NCBI GenBank assembly: GCA_003427395.1 | Contig: BFEA01000168.1 | Location: 719,096-775,936, forward strand | Origin: Chara braunii | Lineage: Eukaryota > Streptophyta > Charophyceae > Charales > Characeae | DNA: 56,841 nucleotides | Reading direction: 5' to 3' | In this document: piece after piece, positions 42,169 to 52,432 of the stretch | How the letters are laid out: every line of letters begins with the position of its first letter | Numbering within the stretch: position 1 is the first letter of the stretch | Translations under genes and position numbers: made by a program | Notes under the pieces: generated by a model | What the model was told of the DNA's origin: nothing | Databases searched by the model: none | The model's input: only the letters and a program-made list of their open reading frames with translations

Positions 42169-42613
42169 NNNNNNNNNNNNNNNNNNNNNNNNNNNNNNNN
42201 NNNNNNNNNNNNNNNNNNNNNNNNNNNNNNNNNNNNNNNNNNNNNNNNNNNNNNNNNNNNNNNNNNNNNNNNNNNNNNNNNNNNNNNNNNNNNNNNNNNN
42301 NNNNNNNNNNNNNNNNNNNNNNNNNNNNNNNNNNNNNNNNNNNNNNNNNNNNNNNNNNNNNNNNNNNNNNNNNNNNNNNNNNNNNNNNNNNNNNNNNNNN
42401 NNNNNNNNNNNNNNNNNNNNNNNNNNNNNNNNNNNNNNNNNNNNNNNNNNNNNNNNNNNNNNNNNNNNNNNNNNNNNNNNNNNNNNNNNNNNNNNNNNNN
42501 NNNNNNNNNNNNNNNNNNNNNNNNNNNNNNNNNNNNNNNNNNNNNNNNNNNNNNNNNNNNNNNNNNNNNNNNNNNNNNNNNNNNNNNNNNNNNNNNNNNN
42601 NNNNNNNNNNNNN
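42169..42613. other. Assembly gap of 445 N
   Basis: Unresolved bases; both flanks are C-rich and repetitive. Confidence 0.99.
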
Positions 42614-42927
42614 CCATGATTCCCACCCCGTTGCTGCGCAATCCCGACCTCCCTCCCGCTGCATTCCCCCCACCACCACTCTGCACCCAACAGATATCCC
42701 CCCCCTAATTAGCCCTATTACCCTTATCATACTATTGGATAGCCCACATAGCTAGGATCACTTCTTCCACAATTTTTTTATTATTATTAATTTTTTCCAA
42801 ACATCAACTTGTTTTTTAATTCCCAAATAAAAACTCCAATCTTACTTGATTCTTTTTCGAAATCAGAAAATACTTCTAAATTAATTAACTCTTGAATCTT
42901 TTTTGAAATTTTTGAAATTTGAAAATA

Positions 42928-43905
42928 TGAAGGAAAATGAGCAATAGCGAGATGACAGAATGCAATTTGCACAATCACATTGAAAGCCAGAAAGTTCCAC
43001 AGTGTCCAGAAAGTAGCATTGCACCAATAATACACCAATGGAGAATCGTAACACTGGAAACAAATGCAATGAGAGCTCACTGCCGTCATCACCAACATAA
43101 GAGTCCAGGCCCTTCCCCCTACTTCGCGCTCGATGCCTAGACTACTCCCACACAGCTACTATCTGCCTACGAATTGACAATGCAACTGTTCACGTCAGCA
43201 GTCACCGAGGTACATGAAGATGTCGCCTAATGCAGACCATCGCCAATACCAGGTATGTGCCCTCACATCATCATCATCATCATCCTCTCTCTCTCTCCCT
43301 CGACTTTCACCCTTGTCTTCCCTCTGTACACTCGAAGACCACCCCTGCGCTTTGCTGTATTCCAAGCCCAGCCAACTATGGAAGCTGGGCTATGGCGTTG
43401 CCCTCAACAGTGCCCTTCTTCCCACACGACCGCACATGCACAACACCTTGCCCCTAGCGCTAGCAGCAGCACGTGAGCGTCCGCTCCAGCAGCGCTGCCG
43501 CAAACTGGCAACTGCTTGAATGCGGCTCTAGGCAGCGAGCTCTTTCCTATATGGAAAGAGTCTGCCTCGCCTTCGACCTGGCTTGGCTGGGCCTGCGCCC
43601 AGACGCTTCCGGTAGGGCCCAGGTTGCTGGGCCTCTGCTGGTGCTGCTGGGCCTCCTTCAGTTGCTCCGCCCAACTGTCTGTGCATACTGCTGCGAATGT
43701 GGCCCAGGGCGTGCACTTCAGGAAAGGCCTAGAAGGTTGTGGAAAATCTTTGCTGCTCAAGTCCTGGGTTCCCTCAACCACCTGCCGCAACACAACTGCC
43801 TGAAACCCCAAATACGAAATTGACAACATTGGACCTCTCGTGATTTGTTAGGCCCGCCTTCACTTAGGGCGGGCACACTTGCATTATGGGCCCCTTTAGG
43901 CCTTC
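42928..43905 (-). repeat. 3' LTR of the minus-strand chromovirus
   Basis: This sequence matches 51170-52122 along nearly all its length, with scattered differences (about 8 percent in one 310-base stretch counted by eye) and one 29-bp indel. It includes the dyad CTCTTTCC-TATAT-GGAAAGAG at 43540-43560. It lies beyond the chromodomain end of pol, as expected for a 3' LTR on the minus strand. Confidence 0.9.
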
Positions 43906-43958
43906 CGAGGATCCTTTAATTTGATAGTCCTCTGAGAAGTTCCTTAATCTGCAGGCAA

Positions 43959-44186
43959 CTAACTTTCCCTTGAGTGCTCTTTCGTCACTTGGGGCGCTGT
44001 TCGCTGGAGTTCTTCTCTAGTAAACCACCGATCTTCGTTGGGATCAATATGGTGTCTGAATTTGACACGATACTGCATCCTTAGCTTTGGAGGACGGCCT
44101 CTGCCGGGAGGTTTATGCACTGGCATCACCCGATGCTCCACAATTCCGTCGATGTCGACTTCACCATCCATGGTTGGGGGCAGCAT
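43959..44186 (-). pseudogene. Chromodomain at the end of pol
   Basis: The minus-strand frame gives EVDIDGIVEHRVMPVHKPPG followed by KLRMQYRVKFRHHI and EDRWFTREELQRTAP. This is the V-x-x-I-x-x-H-R start and the Y-x-V-K-F core of a chromodomain ending in the helix segment. It classes the element as a chromovirus. Confidence 0.75.
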
Positions 44187-44426
44187 TGATCGTCTGGAGG
44201 GAAACTATGCAGCTTCTGCGAAAGTTGCCAGCTTTGAGGCGTGGAAGACTGGGTGTGTGCGTCGGTGAGCAGGGACGCGAATGACGTAGGAAGGTCCATC
44301 TATCTGATCCCCCACTATGTCGAGGACCTCCTAGGGACCAAAATACTGCGGCATTAGCTCTCTGGAGATTCCCAACTCCTGTCCCAATTCAGATGATTTA
44401 ACCCATACCCATTCTCCTATCTGAAA

Positions 44427-44954
44427 CTAAGATGGCCGTCTATGCTTGTTCTCGGATGCAACCATGGCATCCGCAACTTTCTTTATGTGCTCTACAACCT
44501 GTTGTAGCATCTGTTCATACTTGACATCAAACTCTATGCTGCCAGGTGCTGCAGACGGTTGACTCTCCGATAGTAGGAAATCTAAGGCGGTGCTAGGCTT
44601 CCAACCAAGATGCAGTTGGTTGGGAGTCATGCTAGTAGTGCTATGCACAACATTGATGTACTGGCTGGCGACGAGTGGCGATTTCTCGTCCCAGTCATCC
44701 TGACTTGGCTTGACGTAATGTCTTAGCAGGTGTTGCACTACTCGGTTCATCTGTTCCACTTGACCATTTGACTCAGGGTGATTTTTTGACATCATCTGCA
44801 GCCTGGTACCCATCTGTTGGGCAGTATTTTGCCATAGTTTGCTTGTAAGGCGGACATCCTTGTCGCTGACGATGGACTTGGGTAAACCAATGTCCCGTAC
44901 CCAGTTATCCATAAACAATCTGATGACGTAGCCACTTTTAGCAGTTTTTGGCAT
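44427..44954 (-). pseudogene. Integrase core and C-terminal region
   Basis: The frame contains DIGLPKSIVSDKDVRLTSKL (second catalytic Asp), NHPESNGQVEQMNRVVQHLL (catalytic Glu) and TSMTPNQLHLGWKPS, the usual distal signature. The first part of the core and the zinc finger lie at 44955-45270 in broken frames. Both visible catalytic residues are intact. Confidence 0.85.
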
Positions 44955-45274
44955 AACGATTAGTCTTGCGTACTTGGAAAACGTCCACTATAACGAAGAT
45001 GTGTCTCTTCCCACTCCTGCTGATCACAAGAGTATCCGTCAAGTCCATGGAGACACTTTGACCAGGACCTTAAGGAATCGGCAAGGGTTTGATAAGCCCA
45101 AGTGGAGCCCGAGTCCTAGGTTTATACCTTTTTGCATCTTGCATCATAGAAGGCCACTAGAATCTCTGCACTAGGTTAGCTGATGTCTTTTTATAACCGA
45201 AGTGCCCAGTTGCATCATGACACTCACCCAAAAACAAACTACGCAAAGACTCCCTATCTAGAACACACAATCTC

Positions 45275-45760
45275 TTATTCGTCAAAAGTTACTTTATCTT
45301 TCACTTCTAACTTACAGATGATTTTTGACATAATTGCGTCTTCCCGATAGGCTGCCACCAAAGATCGAGTTACGTCAGCAGATATTCCAAACTCGGTCAC
45401 TAGCGCGCCCAAATAATCCGCCCTGCGTGATAGTGCATCATCCACTTTGTTATACTCTCCCTTTATTAGGTCAAGTTGATAGTCATACATGCCTATCACT
45501 TAGATCCACCTTTCGAGTGCATTTGAGAGTACAGGCCGAGTCTTGGTCCACTAGAAAGTCTCATGGTCAGATCTCAAATAGAAGAACATGCCTGGGAGAT
45601 AACGTCTCCAGTGGACCAGCGCTCTATAGGAGGCATAGAGCTCATGCTCATACGTGGACTGTGCTAACTTCTGAGATGGCATCTTCTTGCTCATGTACTC
45701 TATGGGCCTCAACGTTTTCCTCTCCTTTGGCTTGTGTATGTGGTCACTACAAAGGGCTGC
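45275..45760 (-). pseudogene. RNase H with in-frame stops
   Basis: Read continuously on the minus strand from about 45720, the sequence shows KKMPSQKLAQSTYEHELYAS, FYLRSDHETF, a TAG (45551-45553), WTKTRP, ERWI, a TAA (45500-45502), and finally YDYQL to KVDDALSRRADYLG. Both stops stand where glutamine would be reasonable. The domain is otherwise recognisable. Confidence 0.75.
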
Positions 45761-45805
45761 TCAGGATCCGAAAGTTGAGGACTTCGTAGTGTGTCTAGGC
45801 ATACT

Positions 45806-46249
45806 TCAATTTCTTGAAGCTTGCTTCACACTCTTCGGTCCACTCCCAAGGGGTGTCAAGGCGGGACTATAATTTTTTACAAACGAATGATAGTACCCCA
45901 TCATCCCCCAAAACGACCGGACCTCAGTAACAGTCTGAGGTCTGGGCCAATCACGTATGCTGGCCACTTTGGCATCGTCTGGCCTCAACCCATCCGCAAA
46001 AATCTCATGACCCAGGTACAAGATCTTGGTGCGACCGAACTCGCATTTCTCCAAGTTAACATTACATTGGTGCTGCCTTAGGAGACGTAGCACTGTTTTC
46101 ACCTGCTCATCGTGCTCCTCTACAGTCTTACTAAAGATACGGATATCGTCGAGGTACACGACGGTAAACTTGTCCAAGTAATCATGAAAGATCCGATTCA
46201 TTGTGTGTTGGAATGTCCCAGGTGCATTGCATAGACCAAAGGGCATCAC
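45806..46249 (-). pseudogene. Reverse transcriptase, C-terminal part
   Basis: The frame begins MMPFGLCNAPGTFQ and has the intact active site VVYLDDIRIF, then YLGHEIFADGLRPDDAKVAS and the connection TVTEVRSFWGMMGYYHSFVK. It is separated from the N-terminal part by a small deletion at 46249-46256. Confidence 0.9.
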
Positions 46250-46563
46250 TACAAACTCGTTAAGAATGCGGTTTTGTGCTGATCCTCGGGTCTAATGGCA
46301 ATTTGATGGTATCCGGACCTCAGATCTATCTTTGTAAAGTATCGACATCCTCGCACTCTATCCAAGAGGTCATCGATGCGAGGTAGGGGATCCTCGTTTC
46401 TAATGGTGATGGCATTGAGGCCCTTATAGTCAATGCACATCCTTAGGGTACCTCCCTTCTTAGGAACGAATAGGACTGGAGCACCGTAAGGGGAGGTACT
46501 AGGCCGAATCCATCCCTTTTTTGTGAGCTCTTTGAGCTGGCGGCGGAGCTCATCCAACTCCAC
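46249..46563 (-). pseudogene. Reverse transcriptase, N-terminal part
   Basis: The frame gives [53 protein letters not shown] and [15 protein letters not shown]. It then leaves the family after HKTAFLTS. The upstream end is joined to a duplicated copy of its own start. Confidence 0.9.
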
Positions 46564-46765
46564 AGACCTCCCTTCTTAGGAACGAATAGGACTGGAGCGC
46601 ACCATAAGGGCAGGTACTAGGCCGAATCCATCCCTTTTTTGTGAGCTCTTTAAGCTGGCGGCGGAGCTCATCCAACTCCACAGGAGGCATCCTATAGATC
46701 CGTCCTCTAGGTACTTTGCTACCCGGGACGACTTCTATGACATAGATAACCTCCCTTTCCACCAC
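46447..46765 (-). repeat. ~120-bp tandem duplication at the start of RT
   Basis: The segment from AGGTACTAGGCCGAATCCAT to CTCATCCAACTCCACAG, with CCTCCCTTCTTAGGAACGAA before it, occurs twice (about 46447-46560 and 46567-46682). It duplicates the peptide [20 protein letters not shown] and breaks the frame. The outer copy continues upstream into a normal protease-RT junction (VPRGRIYRMPPVE). Confidence 0.9.
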
Positions 46766-46811
46766 ACCATTGACTCCTAAGAAAGGTATGAATATTGAGC
46801 AACAACTGCTT

Positions 46812-47678
46812 CTATCCCTGGGGTGAATTTACGGCCTCCCCTTTCTCAGAGACGAAGACTAAGTACATGCCCTCCTCGCAGTTCTGTTTATAGTAGTTAT
46901 AGAAAGAGGATGCACACATGCACCCATAGTTCTCCACTAGACTGCTAGCTTTGAACTTCTGCAGTCTAATGGTTCTACCATTAGGCACCTTGTGGATCAT
47001 CACCTTCCTATCCCAATCGAATTGAGGTTGAGCAACCTCGAGGTAGTACATGTCTAGTAGCATATCGAATGGCAGTTCGTTGTTGACTAGGAACGAGATC
47101 TTGTGTCCCAGTTCCTTCCATCCATAGGAGAAGGTGCAAACTACGTCCTTGACATAGTCTTGGACAACCATACTATGCTTGTTGGTTAGCGTAGATGCTA
47201 CAAATCTGCTCAACCGCTGCACTTGGTCCCCTAAGCGCAGTCTATCCACACATGCACGACTGATGAAGTTTTGTGTAGAGTGTATGCCTGCGAAGGCACG
47301 CACTTTGTGGCCACCTACATCAACCTCTACCACGAAATGTTCACCCCTAGGACCTTTGCTAATCATCGCCCAAGAGTCTCTAAGGTCCTTCCCTGACCAC
47401 TGAATTTGTAACTCTTCTAAGGAATCAGACACATCTCTCGAACAGAGAATCGGTGGGTCTGAATGTGTCTGCGGGGCGATAAATGGGTCAATAGCCTTGG
47501 TCAACGCCTGAAGTGGTGAAGGCAACGTTACCACTTCAGCACGAGTAAGAGCGGGTAACACTCCTACTGGCCCGAGGTGTTTCCCTGCGAAGTGCTCGCA
47601 GAAGCACCACCCAAGTTCGAAGATAAGCCTACCACAGTTGGAGAGGCTACCTTCATTGTGACCATTTTGCCTCGACAT
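46812..47678 (-). pseudogene. Protease region with lost catalytic motif
   Basis: A 288-residue frame is open throughout. The protease fold is suggested by GGHKVRAFAGIHSTQNFIS and by LPFDMLLDMYYLEVAQPQFD near its end, but the D-S/T-G triad is replaced by Gly-Ile-His, so it cannot be active. The N-terminal 130 residues form the gag-protease linker. Confidence 0.8.
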
Positions 47679-47715
47679 GTTCTGGACGTGTGGCCATGGT
47701 TATCACAGTTCAGAC
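47663..47715 (-). pseudogene. Zinc knuckle of gag
   Basis: On the minus strand CLNCDNHGHTSRTC is a complete CX2CX4HX4C knuckle. It lies in a frame different from the protease frame that overlaps it, just upstream of it. Confidence 0.85.
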
Positions 47716-47856
47716 AGGTACCCCTAGTAACTTGGTCCCTCCATACCTAGTAATCTAAACCAAGTTTTACCCATGCGGGCATTCTTTGGTCGCCCTGACC
47801 CTTGGACCGGCCTACCTTCTGCTTCTCGGTCCCCCTAGCCTTTCCTTTGATTGGAG

Positions 47857-48813
47857 CTACCACTCCCCCATCTGAAGTCCCGCTAGCCCCATCCTCCTAT
47901 GCATCTTCCCCATAAGTAGGGAAGTCGTCAATCTCAGTCGCCTGACCATCATGGTCGACGAACGTGAGATTGCTCTTCTTCCTCCAATCTTTGGGAAAGT
48001 TTCTTTTTTCCTACCATTTGTTTGACCCTGCTGCGTGGTCCCAAGTTTGGCCTCTATATCTAAGGGTTTCTTGCTAAAAGTAGCGAAGTCATGGACATCG
48101 ATGTTGGCCTCGTCTACCAGCTTATTCTTGATATTTGTGGGCAGACATCTCAGATGAGCTTTGAGGAGTACCTGTGGGTCATAGCATACACCACGCACTA
48201 CGATCAGACGTTCTACAACGTCTGTGACTTCCCGCACAGTCCAGTACCATTTGGAACCGAGACTATTTATTGTGTCGATGGCCTTCAAAGCCCCTTGAGG
48301 GTCATACCACCTGTTGTACACAGTCCGTATAAAGTCCTCTAATGTCTGGGTCTGGGCCCAGGCATCAAAGTTTTGACCGTAACCCTGTTGCTGCACTATG
48401 CCATTTAACCATCGTGTTGCCGAACCCTCAAAAAAGGAGGCAGCGACTATAACTTCCTACTCTAGCCTCGTGAGCTTGTGCCTTACATAGGTAGGCACAA
48501 TTCTCACCCAGGTGTCCAGGTCCTCATCCTTTTTCCTGTCGCTAGAAAAAGGTTTAGGACTCCGCAAGGAAATCTTGGGCATCCACTGCATAGGTTGGAT
48601 TTGCCCAGGCGATTTTTGCAGTGGCTGCATAGCCACTGAGACAGGTTGTTGCATGCTAACCTGAGCTTGTCTTGACGATGGGACTATAGCTGCCACCGCC
48701 ATTGATGGTACGGGAGAAGTACTGAGAATCGGACCACTAACTGGTGCTAAACCACCTGAAGGAGAGATGCCAAACATAGGAGAGAAAGAGGTCCCTAGCA
48801 GCGATGGTGTCAC
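47857..48813 (-). pseudogene. Gag capsid region, one in-frame TAG
   Basis: Two pieces in one frame, 48813-48460 and 48456-47857, are split by a TAG at 48457-48459. The first ends KKDEDLDTWVRIVPTYVRHK. The second contains ASFFEGSATRWLNGIVQQQG, EDFIRTVYNRWYDPQGALKA and FATFSKKPLDIEAKLG. This is the retrotransposon gag domain pattern. A frame change near 48000 follows. Confidence 0.8.
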
Positions 48814-48819
48814 TATGGG

Positions 48820-49290
48820 ACCGACAACTGAAGGGGTGCCTCATCATGGGACGAGCAGCCTGTAGAGCAGCCAAAATTCGGTTCTAGCCAGCCACTAGTT
48901 CAGCCAGCACTTCCTGCTGGACAACCTGCGTTTCTGCCACGCAAAGGGGCGAGCGACGCAACGCTTGCATTGTCGGATACAATGTTGACTCATCTAGTGC
49001 TTTTAACTTCCTTAACTCCTGCCTCCTAGTTCCTAGTCTAGCTTATCTCAATATTGCCCTTTGCCTTTTCTCTGCTACATCCCTCAACTGCTGTTGTAGT
49101 TCATTATGAAGAGCTTCCGCTTGGAGGATCTCATAATCCTCTGGTGTGAGAGGAGGCTGTTGGCTGACTTGCGAACCAACAAACTGACTAACGAACCTTG
49201 AGAAGCCCCCTGACTAATTCCTGATGAAGAGGCCTGGGACAAGGTCTGTGACATGGTAGAGGTGGTAGCCATTGCGGCCTCGACGCTGGC
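48820..49290 (-). pseudogene. Gag N-terminal region, frameshifted
   Basis: The frame from 49272 starts MATTSTMSQTLSQASSSGIS. Another frame continues with TPEDYEILQAEALHNELQQQ and RDVAEKRQRAILR, a likely coiled coil, and later LDESTLYPTMQAL. At least two indels and one stop are present. Confidence 0.6.
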
Positions 49291-49560
49291 TGCTGCTGCC
49301 CTAGACCTTCATAATGCCACCCTCTTCCTGGCTTCCCTCCGCAGCCTCCTTTCCTCTCCTGGACCTAACTCCTGGAAAGTGATCAGTAGACTGAGAGCAG
49401 TTTTGTAGGACACTCTTAGGTCTTCCACTAAGCGTTCCTCCTCCTAACTACTAACTCCACTCATGAGCTACAACGGTGTGTGTGATCTAAACTAGAATCC
49501 ACACTCAATCCTACCTCGGCATGACACCCAACCGAGTATAATAGTCGACTAATTCGGTCC

Positions 49561-50280
49561 ACCTGGAGAGTCGTAAAGTGGTAACCAGCAATCAATGTCA
49601 GGTCCTAAAGGTAAGTCTATTTCTATTTTTAGATTACTCAAACATATTGCAATGCAGCAAGGATTGGTCTATCCTATCTGCAGTTGTCTGTTAGTAGTCG
49701 CTAAGTCCGTAGAACTAAATAATCAAAAATAAAAATAAATTACCTGTGGAGATGCATGCTGGATGGCAGTTTATCTAATTAGTACAATAGTGAACAGTTA
49801 CCAAAATCCCCCCCCCCCCCCCCTTGTATCCCTCTTGAGTAGTCTCTTGTGTATCCCCCATCAACCTAGAGAGTCGTAAAGTGGTAACCAGCAATCAATG
49901 TCAGGTCCTAAAGGTAAGTCTATTTCTATTTTTAGATTACTGAAACAGAATGCAATGCAGCAAGGATTGGTCAATCCTATCTGCAGTTGTCTGTTAGTTG
50001 TCGCTAAGTCCATAGAACTAAATAATCAAAAATAAAAATAAATTGCCTGCGGAGATGCATGTTGGATGGCAGTTTATCTAATTAGTACAATAGCGAACAA
50101 TTGCCAGAATTACCCCCCCGTTGTCGCTAAGTCCGTAGAACTAAATAATCAAAAATAAAAATAAATTGCCTGCGGAGATGCATGTTGGATGTCAGTTTAT
50201 CTAATTAGTACAATAGCGAACAGTTGCCAGAATTACCGCCCCCCCCCCCCCCTTGTATCCCTCTTGAGTAGTCTCTTGTG
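49561..50280 (-). repeat. 302-bp tandem repeat in the chromovirus leader
   Basis: A unit with GAGAGTCGTAAAGTGGTAAC starts near 49565 and 49868. A third, partial unit runs from about 50118. Each unit ends in a poly-C tract (49808-49823 and 50236-50252; shorter at 50115) followed by TTGTATCCCTCTTGAGTAG in two of them. It lies between gag and the 5' LTR on the minus strand. Confidence 0.9.
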
Positions 50281-51154
50281 TCGACGTCCTGAGCATCTAC
50301 TTGAGCAGCGTATCTAAAGGTGTGCAATCCGTCCCACCCATGTGCCCCAAGTCTATGCTAAACCTGCCAGCCCGCACCTTGTTTACCCTCGCATACAACG
50401 AGCCTTACTTCCGATCGATTTGGCTGATCAAGAGGCAGTTTAAGGACAGCCCCCAAGGTCCTCAAGAATTATTTAACGTCGCAGACAGGACGACGATCAC
50501 AACCAGGGTTCAACCGGAACCCGCCAGAAATGTTTATAGACGGTCTGGTAAGCGTCTCTTAAAGGGCTGGCATGCCCAACAGGACCTCTATTGCGCAGCA
50601 GTAGAACCAAGGACTTGCAGCAAAGCATGCGTGTACTAGTCCCAGCCGGTTGGCATGGTGACCGTGACCCAAGTGCTTCGTCCAGGGCCCTTCACCGGCT
50701 TCGCTCGTCTGCCAGCAGCTTGCTACCGAGGAAGAATGTCGACTCCCAAGGTTGAGTGCTCGCGACACCTCACATTGAGACGACTCTCAAGACATAACTC
50801 ACTTCCTCATGGTAAGAAGTAATGAAGAGGGTAGATAAGGAGGAGAGCAACGTACCTCATAATGCTGCCCCCAACCACAGATTTCTCACTGGGAAACTGA
50901 CGTGCATTTATGATGAAAGGTCCTTGCCTTGGCACAACAAACAGCGAAATGCAGTTCCACCTCAGCTTAAATGCCACATCAGTGAGCTCTCATCATCCAG
51001 CATACATCCCTATGTCACCGCATAGCCTTCCGGGCGCGCCCACACAACCCTGGGCCGCCCTATTGTCCAACGCCCAAGCCTTATCACTGCCCCACACCTC
51101 ATGCGAAGCACCAAACAGCTATTGCGAAGAACCAGTAAAGCACAGTTCGAACCA
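50281..51154 (-). other. Chromovirus leader next to the 5' LTR
   Basis: Non-coding sequence between the tandem repeats and the primer-binding site. No motif was recognised. Confidence 0.5.
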
Positions 51155-51166
51155 GCTCCGATACCA
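51155..51166 (-). promoter_or_regulatory. Primer-binding site (minus strand)
   Basis: The reverse complement is TGGTATCGGAGC, three bases from the inner LTR edge. Similarity to the complement of an initiator-Met tRNA end seems to extend further (TGGTTCGAAC). Confidence 0.9.
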
Positions 51167-51169
51167 AAT

Positions 51170-52122
51170 TGCAAGGAAAATGAGCAATAGTGAGATGACA
51201 GAATGCAATTTGCACAATCACATTGAAAGCCAGAAAGTCCCACAGTGTCCAGAACGTAGCACTGCACCAATACTACACCAATGGAGAATCGTAACACTGA
51301 AAACGAATGTCAATGAGAGTCCAAGCCCTTCCCCCTACTTGGCGCTCGGCGCCCAGACTACTCCCACACAGCTGCTATCTGCCTACGAATTGACAATGCA
51401 ACTGTTGACGTCAGCAGCCACCGAGGTACATGAAGATGTCGCCCGATGCAGACCATCGCCAATACCAGGTATGTGCCCTCACATCACCATCATGATCATC
51501 CTCTCTCTCTCTCCCTTGATTTTCACCGTTGTCTTCCCTCTGTTCACCCGAACACCACCCCTGCACTTTGCTGTATTCCAAGCCCAGCCAGCTATGGAAG
51601 CTGGGCTGTGGCGCTGCCCTCAGCAGCGCCCTTCTTCCCACACGACCGCACGTGCACAGCACCTTGCCCCTAGCGCCAGCAGCAGCATGCAAGTGTCCGC
51701 TCCAGCAGCGCTGTCGCAAACTGGCAAGTGCTTGAATGCAGCTCCAGGCCGGAGCTCTTTCCTATATGGAAAGAGTCCGCCTGGCCTTCAACCTGGCTGG
51801 GCTGGACCTGTGCCCAGAAGCTTCCGGTAGGCCCCAGGTTGCTGGGCCTCTACTGGTGCTGCTGGGCCTCGTTCAGTTGCTCTGCCCAACTGTCTGTGTA
51901 TACTGCTGCGAATGTGGCCCAGGGCCTGCACTTCAGGAAAGGCCTACAAGGCCGTGGAAAATCTTTGCTGCTCGGGTCCTGGATTCCGTCAACCACCTGA
52001 TGCGACACAACTGCCTGAAACCCCAAATACGAAATCGACAGCATTGGGCCTCTCGTGATTTGTTAGGCCGCCTTCACTTAGGGCGGGCACACTTGCATTA
52101 TGGGTCCCCGTAGGCCTTCCGA
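51170..52122 (-). repeat. 5' LTR of the minus-strand chromovirus
   Basis: It begins TGCAAGGAAAATGAGC on the plus strand and loses similarity to the other LTR after GGCCTTCCGAG. It keeps the CTCTTTCC-TATAT-GGAAAGAG dyad at 51755-51775. No matching target-site duplication was found at the two outer edges. Confidence 0.9.
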
Positions 52123-52149
52123 GAAGCCTTATCCTCGCAAATACCTTAG

Positions 52150-52283
52150 AATTAATTAATGCTTTGAGTAGGCGAGCAGATTTCTTTGCTGCCATAATGA
52201 CTTACCTTGATGCTGGCACTGACCTGCAAGAAAGATTAGGACCGCCTACGCTGATGATCCTGTTTATAGTAAGTTGTGTGACA
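52150..52283 (+). pseudogene. Scrap of a plus-strand Ty3 pol (RNase H end)
   Basis: The reading ALSRRADFFAAIMTYLDAGT then, after a one-base shift, TAYADDPVYSKLCD corresponds to the RNase H-integrase linker of the element at 22.1 kb (ALSRRSDFFGAIVSYLD). It lies next to the outer edge of the chromovirus LTR, so the chromovirus may have landed in an older plus-strand element. Confidence 0.75.
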
Positions 52284-52330
52284 CAAGCCAGGGGGGAGAG
52301 AGTTACATATTTGATTGAGGTTGCTGGGTA

Positions 52331-52432
52331 TTGCTCTGCTGAGTGCTTGGTGACTCAAACTCTGACTCTATAATATGATGTTGCGCTGCTGAGCGCTCGG
52401 TGACTCTAACTCTGGCTCTGTATAATATGAGC
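52331..52432 (+). repeat. 51-bp tandem duplication
   Basis: Two units share GCTGCTGAGYGCTYGGTGACT and end in TATAATATGA. Confidence 0.85.

Noticed and set aside
41739-42755. Very long open frames spanning the 445-N gap
   Set aside because: Most of their length is N; the flanks are trinucleotide repeats.
51145-51170. A GTTCGAAC word suggesting a tRNA T-loop
   Set aside because: It is adjacent to the primer-binding site and is explained by extended complementarity to the primer tRNA; no tRNA cloverleaf can be built.
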